A DNA stretch of 5,484 nucleotides from Treponema sp. (GTDB lineage Bacteria; Spirochaetota; Spirochaetia; Treponematales; Breznakiellaceae), in NCBI GenBank assembly GCA_009780285.1, contig WRAL01000119.1, forward strand, positions 1 to 5,484, in the 5' to 3' direction. Positions 1-5,484 of the stretch are shown one piece after another. Made by a program: the position numbers and the translations under genes. The notes under the pieces are model-generated. The model did no database searches, was not told the origin of the DNA, and saw only the letters and a list, made by a program, of their open reading frames with translations. The stretch's first letter is position 1. Each line of letters opens with the position of its first letter.

Positions 1-1
1 G

Positions 2-796
2 ATGCTCAACGGCGCGCTTTACGGCATTCTTTTTCGTGACATTAACATGCGCAGGACGATCATCGATCAGTTTTTTTCGAGGGTGATCAATGGCTTTGCT
101 GGCGTTATTATCAACACCGGCGAGGACAATTATCTTACCACCGCCGATGCAGTGGAGGAAGCGCACACGGTGCTTGCGTCTCAGTTCCTTAACGAACAGT
201 TCGCGCTTCTTGCCGGGCTTCCGGAAGAACAAATGGGCCTTGGACACGCCTTCGAGATTTCGCCTGAATTGAAAAACGGCTTTCTCTTCGAGCTTTCCCA
301 GGCGCAAATGGCGCGGGAGATTTTTCCAAAGGCTCCGCTCAAGTACATGCCGCCCACGAAATTTATGACCGGCGACATTTTCAAGGGCGTCGCGCAAAAC
401 GCGCTTTTTAATATCGTTTCTATTGCTACAGGGCAAAAGATTCATCTTTTGGGAATGCTCACCGAGGCCATTCACACGCCGTTTATGTCGGATCGGGCGC
501 TGGCGATTGACAACGCGAAGTATGTTTTTCGAACTATGGCCGACCTTGGCGACGAGATCGAGTTTCGCGACGGCGGGATCATTCAGTCGAGGGCGAAAGA
601 GGTTCTGGAAAAAGCCTGCGATCTGCTTACGGAAATCGAAAGGCATAAACTTTTCGCGACTTTGGAGCAGGGGATTTTCGCAGGCGTAAAGCGAAAACAG
701 GACGGCGGCAAAGGGCTTGGCGGCGTGGTGCTTAAGGACGACGCCTATTTCAATCCCTTTATCGAACTGATGCTGGAAAAAGGCGGCACCCAATGA
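2..796 (+). CDS. kamD: Lysine 5,6-aminomutase alpha subunit, C-terminal part (5' end outside window)
   Basis: This is the catalytic barrel subunit of the adenosylcobalamin- and PLP-dependent enzyme that shifts the terminal amino group of D-lysine or L-beta-lysine to the neighbouring carbon, a cytoplasmic step of lysine fermentation. About 264 codons are visible, and the reading frame is open to the left edge. The family is about 515-520 residues, so roughly the first 255 are missing and the first ATG is internal. From memory of the Clostridium sticklandii enzyme, the spacing fits the active site: Y7 and R12 of the fragment match Tyr263 and Arg268, and D42-N43 in the GEDNY segment match Asp298 and Asn299, all with one constant offset of 256. 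The stop codon overlaps the start of kamE (ATGA), so the subunits are probably translationally coupled. The partner is a separate short B12-binding protein, which argues against ornithine 4,5-aminomutase, whose large subunit carries the B12 domain. The family call is very secure; the start lies outside the window. Confidence 0.95.
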   Translation: MLNGALYGILFRDINMRRTIIDQFFSRVINGFAGVIINTGEDNYLTTADAVEEAHTVLASQFLNEQFALLAGLPEEQMGLGHAFEISPELKNGFLFELSQAQMAREIFPKAPLKYMPPTKFMTGDIFKGVAQNALFNIVSIATGQKIHLLGMLTEAIHTPFMSDRALAIDNAKYVFRTMADLGDEIEFRDGGIIQSRAKEVLEKACDLLTEIERHKLFATLEQGIFAGVKRKQDGGKGLGGVVLKDDAYFNPFIELMLEKGGTQ

Positions 797-1593
797 GCGG
801 CGGACTGTATTCAACCGACAAAAAAGACTTTGACAAAAACCTTGACCTAAGCAGGCTTCGCCCTTACGGCGACACGATGAACGACGGCAAGGTTCAGCTT
901 TCCTTTACCCTTCCTGTGGCGAATAACGACAAAGGAAGCGAAGCCGCGATCTTGCTGGCAAAAAAAATGGGCCTTAAAGATCCAGGCGTTGCGCACAAAG
1001 GATCGCTGGACAAGGAATTCACCTTCTATGTTGTGTACGGCAGCGTTTCCCATGCCGTTGACTATGAAAACATTCAGGTGCTGTCAATTGCCGGCGACGT
1101 AATGGAAAGAAATGAAGTTTCCGAGTACATCCGCGAGAACATAGGCCGCAAGGTCGTTTTTGTCGGCGCCTCCACCGGCACGGACGCTCACACCGTTGGA
1201 ATAGACGCTATCATGAACATGAAAGGCTTCGCCGGTCATTACGGGCTTGAACGCTACGACATGATCGATGCGCACAACCTTGGAAGCCAGGTTACGAACG
1301 AGGAATTTATTCAAAAGGCAAAGGAGCTTCGCGCCGACGTTCTTTTGGTAAGCCAAACGGTAACGCAGAAGGACGTGCATGTCGCGAACCTAACCGAGCT
1401 TGTGGAACTTTTGGAGGCGGAAGGAATGCGCGACAAAGTCGTTTTGATCTGCGGCGGCTCGCGTATTACGCACGAGCTAGCGAAAGAGCTTGGATACGAC
1501 GCCGGTTTTGGGGCTGGGAAATATTCCGAGGACGTGGCATCGTTTGCAGTCTGCGAGCTTGTCTCGCGGGGATTAACGGCTAAACGGCCTTGA
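793..1593 (+). CDS. kamE: Lysine 5,6-aminomutase beta subunit (B12-binding)
   Basis: This is the cobalamin-carrying subunit of lysine 5,6-aminomutase and works with KamD. The 266 residues begin with a dimerisation region (about 15-110), followed by a Rossmann-like B12-binding domain (about 118-260). The base-off/His-on cobalamin signature is complete: D131-A-H133-T-V-G136, S187 in LLVSQ, and G221-G222 in ICGGS. H133 would be the lower cobalt ligand. K144, 11 residues further on, sits where the C. sticklandii enzyme has the lysine that forms the internal aldimine with PLP. Both numbers equal the reference numbering as I recall it, which supports the ATG at 793 as the true start. The start lies inside the kamD stop (ATGA), with only a weak purine-rich stretch upstream, so translation probably depends on coupling to kamD. 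Length is normal and no key residue is missing. The gene is followed after 12 bp by a methyltransferase gene. Confidence 0.96.
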   Translation: MSGGLYSTDKKDFDKNLDLSRLRPYGDTMNDGKVQLSFTLPVANNDKGSEAAILLAKKMGLKDPGVAHKGSLDKEFTFYVVYGSVSHAVDYENIQVLSIAGDVMERNEVSEYIRENIGRKVVFVGASTGTDAHTVGIDAIMNMKGFAGHYGLERYDMIDAHNLGSQVTNEEFIQKAKELRADVLLVSQTVTQKDVHVANLTELVELLEAEGMRDKVVLICGGSRITHELAKELGYDAGFGAGKYSEDVASFAVCELVSRGLTAKRP

Positions 1594-1605
1594 TCGGGGG
1601 AAGGC

Positions 1606-2472
1606 ATGGACGCCATTGCAAGCTATTATGACAGCTACGACGAGGAAGGGCGACTCTTCAACTCAAACGCTGGCAAGGTGGAATTTTTGACAACAATGCG
1701 CTATGTCAAAAAGTACCTGCGCGAGGGCGCGCGCGTAATCGAAATCGGCGCCGGAACCGGGCGCTACAGCCGAGCGATTGCCGAGATGGGGCACAAGGTA
1801 CAGGCCGTCGAGCTTCTGCCTCGCAATATCGATATTTTCAAAAAAGCCTTGAAGTCAGGGCAGGACATAAACATTACCCAAGGCAACGCGCTTGATTTAC
1901 CGATGTTCGATGAAGATAGTTTTGACATTACGCTTCTCTTGGGGCCGATGTATCATCTGTTCACGGATAATGACAAGCGCCTTGCGCTTTCGCAGGCCAT
2001 TCGCGTAACAAAGCCGGGCGGCGTGATTTTCGCGGCCTATTGTATAAGCGACGGGACCTTGGCCGGCGAAGGATTTCAGCGAAAGCGGCTCGACATTAGC
2101 GATTATATCGGCAGAGGCAAAATAAATGCCGAAACATTTGACACTGTTTTTAAGCCGAGCGACATCTTTGAATTGACGCGTAAGGAAGACATAGATCGCC
2201 TGATGGCCGGCTTTGGCGTTCAGCGGCTGCATTACGTCGCCACGGACATGCTGACCAAGCTAATGCGCGATTCCATCGATGCCATGAACGACGATGAATT
2301 CGATCTCTACTTGCGCTATCATTACGCCGTATGCGAAAGAAGCGACATGGTTGGGGTAACGCATCATAGCCTTGATATTTTTAGGAAGGCATCGCAAAAT
2401 GTTGGCGCCAGGCCTGTTTTGGAGGGTTTAAATGGACATTGCCGCTTGCCCCGCGGCATGCTTGAAAAATGA
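1606..2472 (+). CDS. Class I SAM-dependent methyltransferase, substrate unknown
   Basis: This 288-residue soluble protein has the fold of a class I S-adenosylmethionine methyltransferase. Motif I is V44-I-E-I-G-A-G-T-G-R-Y-S55. E69, at the end of the second strand, would bind the SAM ribose, D97 in GNALDLP would contact the adenine, and the FDITLLLGPMYHLF strand (106-119) is the post-motif typical of a group of small-molecule-type methyltransferases. The substrate cannot be read from the sequence. The start ATG has a GGGGGAAGG stretch just upstream (1596-1604) and lies 12 bp after kamE, so the gene is probably transcribed with kamDE. Relatives I recall end shortly after a HHTLDIFRK-like motif, found here as HHSLDIFRK (253-261). 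The remaining 27 residues, rich in Gly, Arg and Pro, look like an added tail. A role in lysine fermentation is not established; it could modify a metabolite, protein or cofactor, or simply be a passenger. Confidence 0.85.
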   Translation: MDAIASYYDSYDEEGRLFNSNAGKVEFLTTMRYVKKYLREGARVIEIGAGTGRYSRAIAEMGHKVQAVELLPRNIDIFKKALKSGQDINITQGNALDLPMFDEDSFDITLLLGPMYHLFTDNDKRLALSQAIRVTKPGGVIFAAYCISDGTLAGEGFQRKRLDISDYIGRGKINAETFDTVFKPSDIFELTRKEDIDRLMAGFGVQRLHYVATDMLTKLMRDSIDAMNDDEFDLYLRYHYAVCERSDMVGVTHHSLDIFRKASQNVGARPVLEGLNGHCRLPRGMLEK

Positions 2473-2490
2473 AAAGGCTTGCCATATAAT
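2462..2490 (+). promoter_or_regulatory. Predicted housekeeping (sigma-70/sigma-A) promoter for the M48 protease gene
   Basis: TTGAAA (2462-2467) is separated by exactly 17 bp from a perfect TATAAT (2485-2490). This gives one mismatch to the consensus pair at optimal spacing. Transcription would start near 2497, leaving about 20 nt before the ATG at 2517, enough for the ribosome binding site. The -35 box lies within the last codons of the methyltransferase gene and the -10 box lies in the 44-bp intergenic gap. A short dyad, GCCAT-ATA-ATGGC (2481-2493), covers the -10 box. The promoter is inferred from sequence only, but the match and its position just before a gene make chance less likely. Confidence 0.7.
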
Positions 2491-2506
2491 GGCGAATAAA
2501 AAATTT

Positions 2507-2512
2507 GGAGGA
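2507..2512 (+). promoter_or_regulatory. Ribosome binding site that fixes the start of the M48 protease gene
   Basis: GGAGGA sits 4 nt before the ATG at 2517. An in-frame TTG at 2505 could extend the protein by four residues, but it overlaps this Shine-Dalgarno sequence and has no comparable site of its own. The ATG at 2517 is therefore the better start. Confidence 0.75.
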
Positions 2513-2516
2513 CTTT

Positions 2517-3734
2517 ATGCGAATTCTTGTGATTGCGATTTTTCTTGCGACGACGGCCTTTGGGTTCTTTCTGAAGTACCTGACGTATTCCAGAAGAAAC
2601 GCCGCCTTGCCTGAGAACGTTCGGGACGTGTACGACGAGGAAACGTACAGGAAAAACCAGGCCTATAAAATGGAGGGGCTTAGGTTTTCAATTATTTGCG
2701 GACTGATTGGCATGGCTGTAACTCTCGCTTTTCTTTGCTTTAACTTTCATCATTGGCTCTACGGCTTTATCGCGATGCGGACAACCAGTGTTTTTTTGAT
2801 AAATTTGTTTATCTTGATCGTGCCTATCATTATTGTCAGCGTTATTGATAGGCTTATGGACATTTACGACACCTTTGTCATTGAAGCGCGTTACGGCTTT
2901 AACAAAAGTTCTGTCAAAACTTTTGTCGTTGATTTTGTTAAAATGCTTTTTTTGACGCTGATCATAGGCGGCGGCTTGTTTTCGCTCTTTCTGCTCTTGT
3001 ACGGGCGGCTTGGCGAAAACGTCTTCTTCGTTTTCTTTTTTGTGATGGTCGCCTTTACGCTTTTCATGTCGTTTATCTCGCCCTTGCTCATCAGGATCAT
3101 TTACAAGCTGACTCCGCTTGAGGACGGCGAGCTAAAGACCAAGATTCAAGCCCTGGCCGATAAAACCGGCTATAAGCTAAAAGGCATTTACATGGTGGAC
3201 GCCTCCAAAAGAAGTACAAAGCTAAACGCTTTTGCCTCGGGCTTTGGAAAGACAAAAACCATTGGCCTGTTCGACACGCTTGTCGAAAAAATGACCCACG
3301 AGGAAATAATTTCGATACTGGCGCATGAAATTGGCCATGCCAAAAAACGCCATATATTAAAGCGAGCGCCTTTAAGCTTTTTGTCGCTGGCTGTAATGAT
3401 GCTTGCCGCGTATTTTGTCGTCGCCCGACCGGAAGTGTCCCAGGCCTTTGGATTTGACGGCGCAAACATCGCCTTCGGCGTTTACGTGCTTTTTATACTC
3501 CTTTCGCCTGTGATGCTTGTTTTGCGTATACCCATAAGCGCCGTGTCGCGCAAGTTCGAGTTCGAGGCGGACGCTTACGAGGTTCAGCAGAACGGCGTCG
3601 AAGCCGCTGTGTCGGCAATGAAGAAAATATACAGGGAGGATCTGGGCAACCTGACGCCGCATCCCCTTGTTGTTATGATGGAGCACAGCCATCCGACGCT
3701 ATCCCAACGAGTGTCCGCGATGGAAAAGGCTTGA
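2517..3734 (+). CDS. M48 family (Ste24/CAAX-protease type) integral membrane zinc metalloprotease
   Basis: This 405-residue membrane protease belongs to the Ste24-like M48 group. The zinc site is H270-E-I-G-H274, with E271 as catalytic base. The third ligand is E348 in E-F-E-A-D352. The closing HSHPTLSQRVSAM motif is the usual C-terminal signature. About seven membrane segments are visible, near residues 3-22, 57-76, 91-110, 143-162, 169-195, 285-303 and 320-337, the number expected for Ste24. The region F120-VIEARYGFNKSS matches the conserved hydrophilic loop of the family. In eukaryotes Ste24 trims prenylated proteins. Bacteria generally lack that substrate, so a role in membrane protein quality control or peptide processing is an inference. 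The start is taken at ATG 2517 behind GGAGGA. A strong predicted promoter lies directly upstream. No link to lysine fermentation is apparent, and the gene may be a passenger or a housekeeping gene placed between pathway genes. Confidence 0.92.
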   Translation: MRILVIAIFLATTAFGFFLKYLTYSRRNAALPENVRDVYDEETYRKNQAYKMEGLRFSIICGLIGMAVTLAFLCFNFHHWLYGFIAMRTTSVFLINLFILIVPIIIVSVIDRLMDIYDTFVIEARYGFNKSSVKTFVVDFVKMLFLTLIIGGGLFSLFLLLYGRLGENVFFVFFFVMVAFTLFMSFISPLLIRIIYKLTPLEDGELKTKIQALADKTGYKLKGIYMVDASKRSTKLNAFASGFGKTKTIGLFDTLVEKMTHEEIISILAHEIGHAKKRHILKRAPLSFLSLAVMMLAAYFVVARPEVSQAFGFDGANIAFGVYVLFILLSPVMLVLRIPISAVSRKFEFEADAYEVQQNGVEAAVSAMKKIYREDLGNLTPHPLVVMMEHSHPTLSQRVSAMEKA

Positions 3735-3762
3735 CGCGCGAGGAACAAAAAGGAGGGAGAAA

Positions 3763-4608
3763 ATGAAAGTTGGAATTGTTGGCGCTGGAACGATGGGCAC
3801 CGGCATCGCGCAGGCCTTCGCTTGCGTCGGCGGATTTTCGGTGGAGCTTTGCGACGTGGATGCGCAGCAGGCCGAACGCGGCAAGGCGAAAGTTAGCGCG
3901 GTGCTGGAAAGGCTTGTTTCGCGTCAAAAAATCTGCGCGGAAGACGCGGAAAAGGCGCTTGCCGCAATAACGACCGGTGTTATAAACGCTGTCGCTGACT
4001 GCGATCTAGTAATAGAGGCGGCGCTTGAGGACATCAATATGAAGCGGGAACTTTTTGCCCTTCTTGATGCCATTTGCAAAAAAGGCGCGATCTTTGCAAC
4101 CAATTCATCGTCTTTTTCCGTGGCGAAAATCGGCAAAAGCCTTTCAAGGCCTGTAGTCGGGATGCATTTTTTCAACCCCGTGCATGTGATGAGGCTTGTG
4201 GAGGTGATCGCTCCTCCCGGCGTTCCGGACTCTATTGTAAAAACAATAAAGGAAATCGCCGAACGCCTTGGCAAGACTCCCGTAGTCGTTAAAGATCAAT
4301 CCGGCTTCGTCGTCAACCGATTGTTGATTCCTTTTATCAACGAGGCGATAGGGATACTTGCCGAAAATACGGCGAGCGCCGCCGACATCGACACGGCGAT
4401 GAGGCTGGGCGCGAACCATCCGATGGGGCCGCTGGAGCTTGCCGACCTTATCGGACTTGACATTTGCCTTGCTCTTTTGAACGATTTTCACAACAGGCTT
4501 GGAGAGGAAAAATACAAGGCGCAGGATCTATTGAAGGAAATGGTGGCGGCCGGAACGCTCGGACGCAAAAGCGGCAAGGGCTTTTATGAATATGAAAAAA
4601 GCGCTTGA
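3763..4608 (+). CDS. hbd: 3-hydroxybutyryl-CoA dehydrogenase, NAD type
   Basis: This cytoplasmic enzyme interconverts acetoacetyl-CoA and (S)-3-hydroxybutyryl-CoA. The 281 residues are the normal bacterial length. The N-terminal Rossmann domain starts with G7-A-G-T-M-G12 and has D31 at the end of the second strand, which favours NAD(H) over NADP(H). The catalytic centre is complete: the serine cluster in TNSSSFS (113-119), H135 in GMHFFNP, E147 in RLVEVI, and N185 in GFVVNRLL. The C-terminal dimerisation domain includes the conserved NHPMGPLELADLIGLD stretch and ends with GRKSGKGFYEY. A strong AGGAGG (3751-3756) lies 6 nt before the ATG. The gene starts 28 bp after the protease gene and is followed by atoD after 11 bp. 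Beside the lysine aminomutase and CoA-transferase genes, it most likely sends acetoacetyl-CoA toward crotonyl-CoA and butyrate, or runs in reverse. A longer-chain 3-hydroxyacyl-CoA substrate cannot be excluded. Confidence 0.94.
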   Translation: MKVGIVGAGTMGTGIAQAFACVGGFSVELCDVDAQQAERGKAKVSAVLERLVSRQKICAEDAEKALAAITTGVINAVADCDLVIEAALEDINMKRELFALLDAICKKGAIFATNSSSFSVAKIGKSLSRPVVGMHFFNPVHVMRLVEVIAPPGVPDSIVKTIKEIAERLGKTPVVVKDQSGFVVNRLLIPFINEAIGILAENTASAADIDTAMRLGANHPMGPLELADLIGLDICLALLNDFHNRLGEEKYKAQDLLKEMVAAGTLGRKSGKGFYEYEKSA

Positions 4609-4619
4609 GGAGAGGCTAA

Positions 4620-5282
4620 ATGGATAAAGTTATTACGCTTGAACAGGCGATTTCGCTTATCAAAGAAGGCGACACGGTGATGGTGGGCGGCTTTATGGCA
4701 AATGGAACTCCTGTAAAGCTTCTCGACGCGCTGCTTGCGTCGGGCGTAAAAAACCTGACGCTTATTTGCAACGACACGGCTACTCCGGAAAATGGCGTTG
4801 GCAGACTTGTTGTAAACAAACAGTTCAAAAAAATTATCGCCACGCATATTGGCCTTAACAAGGAAACCGGGCGGCAGATGTCGGCGGGTGAAACGGAGGT
4901 TGAGCTTGTGCCGCAGGGGACTTTGGCCGAGCGCATACGGGCTGCCGGTTTTGGCCTTGGCGGAATTCTTACGCCAACGGGGCTTGGCACCTTGGTTGAG
5001 GACGGCAAGCAAAAAATTACCGTAGACGGCAAGGAATACCTGCTTGAAAAGCCGCTCTTTGCCGACGTGGCGCTTCTTTACGGGCGAAAAGTTGACAAGG
5101 CCGGCAACATGGCATACAAGGGCAGCGAAAATAACTTTAACAATGTTATGGCTTCGGCGGCAAAAATAACGATAGTCGAAGCGGACGAGCTTGTCGAAAT
5201 AGGCGGGATCGATCCCAATGCCGTGGGAACTCCGGGCGTTTTTGTTAACTATATTTTCGATGGAGGCGCGAACAATGGATAA
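4620..5282 (+). CDS. atoD: Acetoacetate/butyrate CoA-transferase, alpha subunit
   Basis: This is the alpha (CoA-binding) subunit of a class I CoA-transferase. In this context it probably moves CoA from butyryl-CoA to acetoacetate, releasing butyrate and regenerating acetoacetyl-CoA during lysine fermentation. The 220-residue length is normal. The family signature is visible as G17-D-T-V-M-V-G-G-F-M-A-N-G-T-P31, followed by VPQGTLAERIRAAGFG (97-112) and GGILTPTGLGT (114-124). The active-site glutamate is on the beta subunit, as expected. The AGGAGAGG ribosome binding site (4608-4615) shares its first base with the stop codon of hbd, so the two genes are tightly linked. The 3' end overlaps atoA by 8 bp. 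Close relatives use acetate, acetoacetate, butyrate or 3-oxoadipate/succinate, so substrate is inferred from the neighbours rather than from residues. Confidence 0.93.
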   Translation: MDKVITLEQAISLIKEGDTVMVGGFMANGTPVKLLDALLASGVKNLTLICNDTATPENGVGRLVVNKQFKKIIATHIGLNKETGRQMSAGETEVELVPQGTLAERIRAAGFGLGGILTPTGLGTLVEDGKQKITVDGKEYLLEKPLFADVALLYGRKVDKAGNMAYKGSENNFNNVMASAAKITIVEADELVEIGGIDPNAVGTPGVFVNYIFDGGANNG

Positions 5283-5484
5283 AGAGCAATTGCAGGACAA
5301 CATTGCGCGGCGAGTCGCGCGGGAGCTAAAATCCGGACAGCTTGTAAACCTGGGTATCGGCCTTCCTACCCGCATCCCGGCCTTTATTCCCCAGGGCGTG
5401 CAGGTAATGCTCCATTCCGAAAACGGTTTCGTCGGCCTTGGTCCCGCCCCTGAATCCGGCGGCGATCCGACCGTGGTGAACGCC
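5275..5484 (+). CDS. atoA: Acetoacetate/butyrate CoA-transferase, beta subunit, N-terminal part (3' end outside window)
   Basis: The first 70 codons of the beta subunit of the same CoA-transferase are present; the family is about 215-220 residues, so roughly two thirds is missing. The protein starts MDKEQLQDNIARRVAREL and continues with NLGIGLPTRIPAFIPQGV. It carries the catalytic signature L46-H-S-E-N-G51, in which E49 would form the covalent glutamyl-CoA intermediate. The start ATG lies inside the end of atoD (ATGGATAA overlap, 8 bp), with GGAGG (5262-5266) 8 nt upstream. This indicates coupled, roughly equal production of the two subunits. The frame is open to the right edge. Confidence 0.93.
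   Translation, partial: MDKEQLQDNIARRVARELKSGQLVNLGIGLPTRIPAFIPQGVQVMLHSENGFVGLGPAPESGGDPTVVNA

Noticed and set aside
2..1593. Ornithine 4,5-aminomutase (OraS/OraE) instead of lysine 5,6-aminomutase
   Set aside because: OraE is a large single chain that includes the B12 domain, with a tiny OraS partner. Here a barrel subunit is followed by a separate 266-residue B12-binding subunit, which is the KamD/KamE arrangement.
1594..1605. Possible terminator between kamE and the methyltransferase gene
   Set aside because: The gap is only 12 bp and holds a purine-rich ribosome binding stretch; there is no stable stem followed by a T run.
2505..2516. TTG start for the M48 protease giving four extra residues
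   Set aside because: The TTG overlaps the GGAGGA ribosome binding site that serves the ATG at 2517.
2432..2614. Small Cys-containing ORF of 60 codons with GGAGGG 5 nt before its ATG, bridging the methyltransferase and protease genes
   Set aside because: More than half overlaps the conserved start of the protease in another frame, and the Cys residues arise from reading its membrane-segment codons out of frame. The upstream GGAGGG is also coding sequence of the methyltransferase. A short translated peptide is not excluded but is unsupported.
3735..3762. Possible promoter before hbd (TTGACG at 3731-3736)
   Set aside because: No -10-like hexamer lies at a suitable distance; the gap is mainly the ribosome binding site of hbd.
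4584..5375. Long open frame (263 codons) on the minus strand opposite atoD and the start of atoA
   Set aside because: It lies antisense to a complete, well-recognised CoA-transferase gene, its protein resembles no family I know, and it is rich in Arg, Lys and Phe as expected from a shadow frame.

Overview
The window is a 5.5 kb piece of a bacterial gene cluster for anaerobic lysine fermentation. Seven genes, all on the + strand, cover almost all of it. Gaps are 11-44 bp, and two junctions overlap (ATGA at kamD/kamE, ATGGATAA at atoD/atoA). The first gene (kamD) is cut by the left edge and the last (atoA) by the right edge. I saw no RNA genes, insertion sequences, CRISPR arrays, attachment sites or convincing terminators, and no gene-free stretch longer than about 45 bp.

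Layout: kamD 3' part (2-796) and kamE (793-1593) encode the two subunits of the adenosylcobalamin- and PLP-dependent lysine 5,6-aminomutase. Next come two genes with no obvious role in the pathway: a class I SAM-dependent methyltransferase (1606-2472) and an M48/Ste24-type integral membrane zinc protease (2517-3734). The pathway then resumes with an NAD-type 3-hydroxybutyryl-CoA dehydrogenase (hbd, 3763-4608) and a class I CoA-transferase pair (atoD 4620-5282, atoA from 5275), which probably exchanges CoA between butyryl-CoA and acetoacetate.

How the genes work together (known pathway plus inference): KamDE moves the terminal amino group of the lysine-derived diamine. Dehydrogenase, cleavage and ammonia-lyase steps (Kdd, Kce, Kal, not in this window) then yield acetoacetate and a C4-CoA. 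AtoDA activates acetoacetate at the expense of butyryl-CoA, releasing butyrate. Hbd can interconvert acetoacetyl-CoA and 3-hydroxybutyryl-CoA, giving a redox-adjustable route between acetate and butyrate.

Regulation: the clearest signal is a near-consensus housekeeping promoter, TTGAAA-N17-TATAAT (2462-2490), across the 3' end of the methyltransferase gene and just upstream of the protease gene. A small dyad, GCCAT-ATA-ATGGC, overlaps its -10 box. The protease and the genes after it may therefore have a second transcription start independent of kamDE.

Organism: lysine fermentation, B12 use and strong AGGAGG-type ribosome binding sites point to an anaerobic amino-acid-fermenting bacterium with roughly balanced base composition. 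Lysine fermenters occur in Firmicutes, Fusobacteria, Spirochaetes, Cloacimonadota, Synergistetes and Bacteroidetes, and I cannot choose between these from the sequence. No wholly new system is evident. The points worth a second look are the two foreign-looking genes inside the pathway cluster, the internal promoter and the methyltransferase tail.
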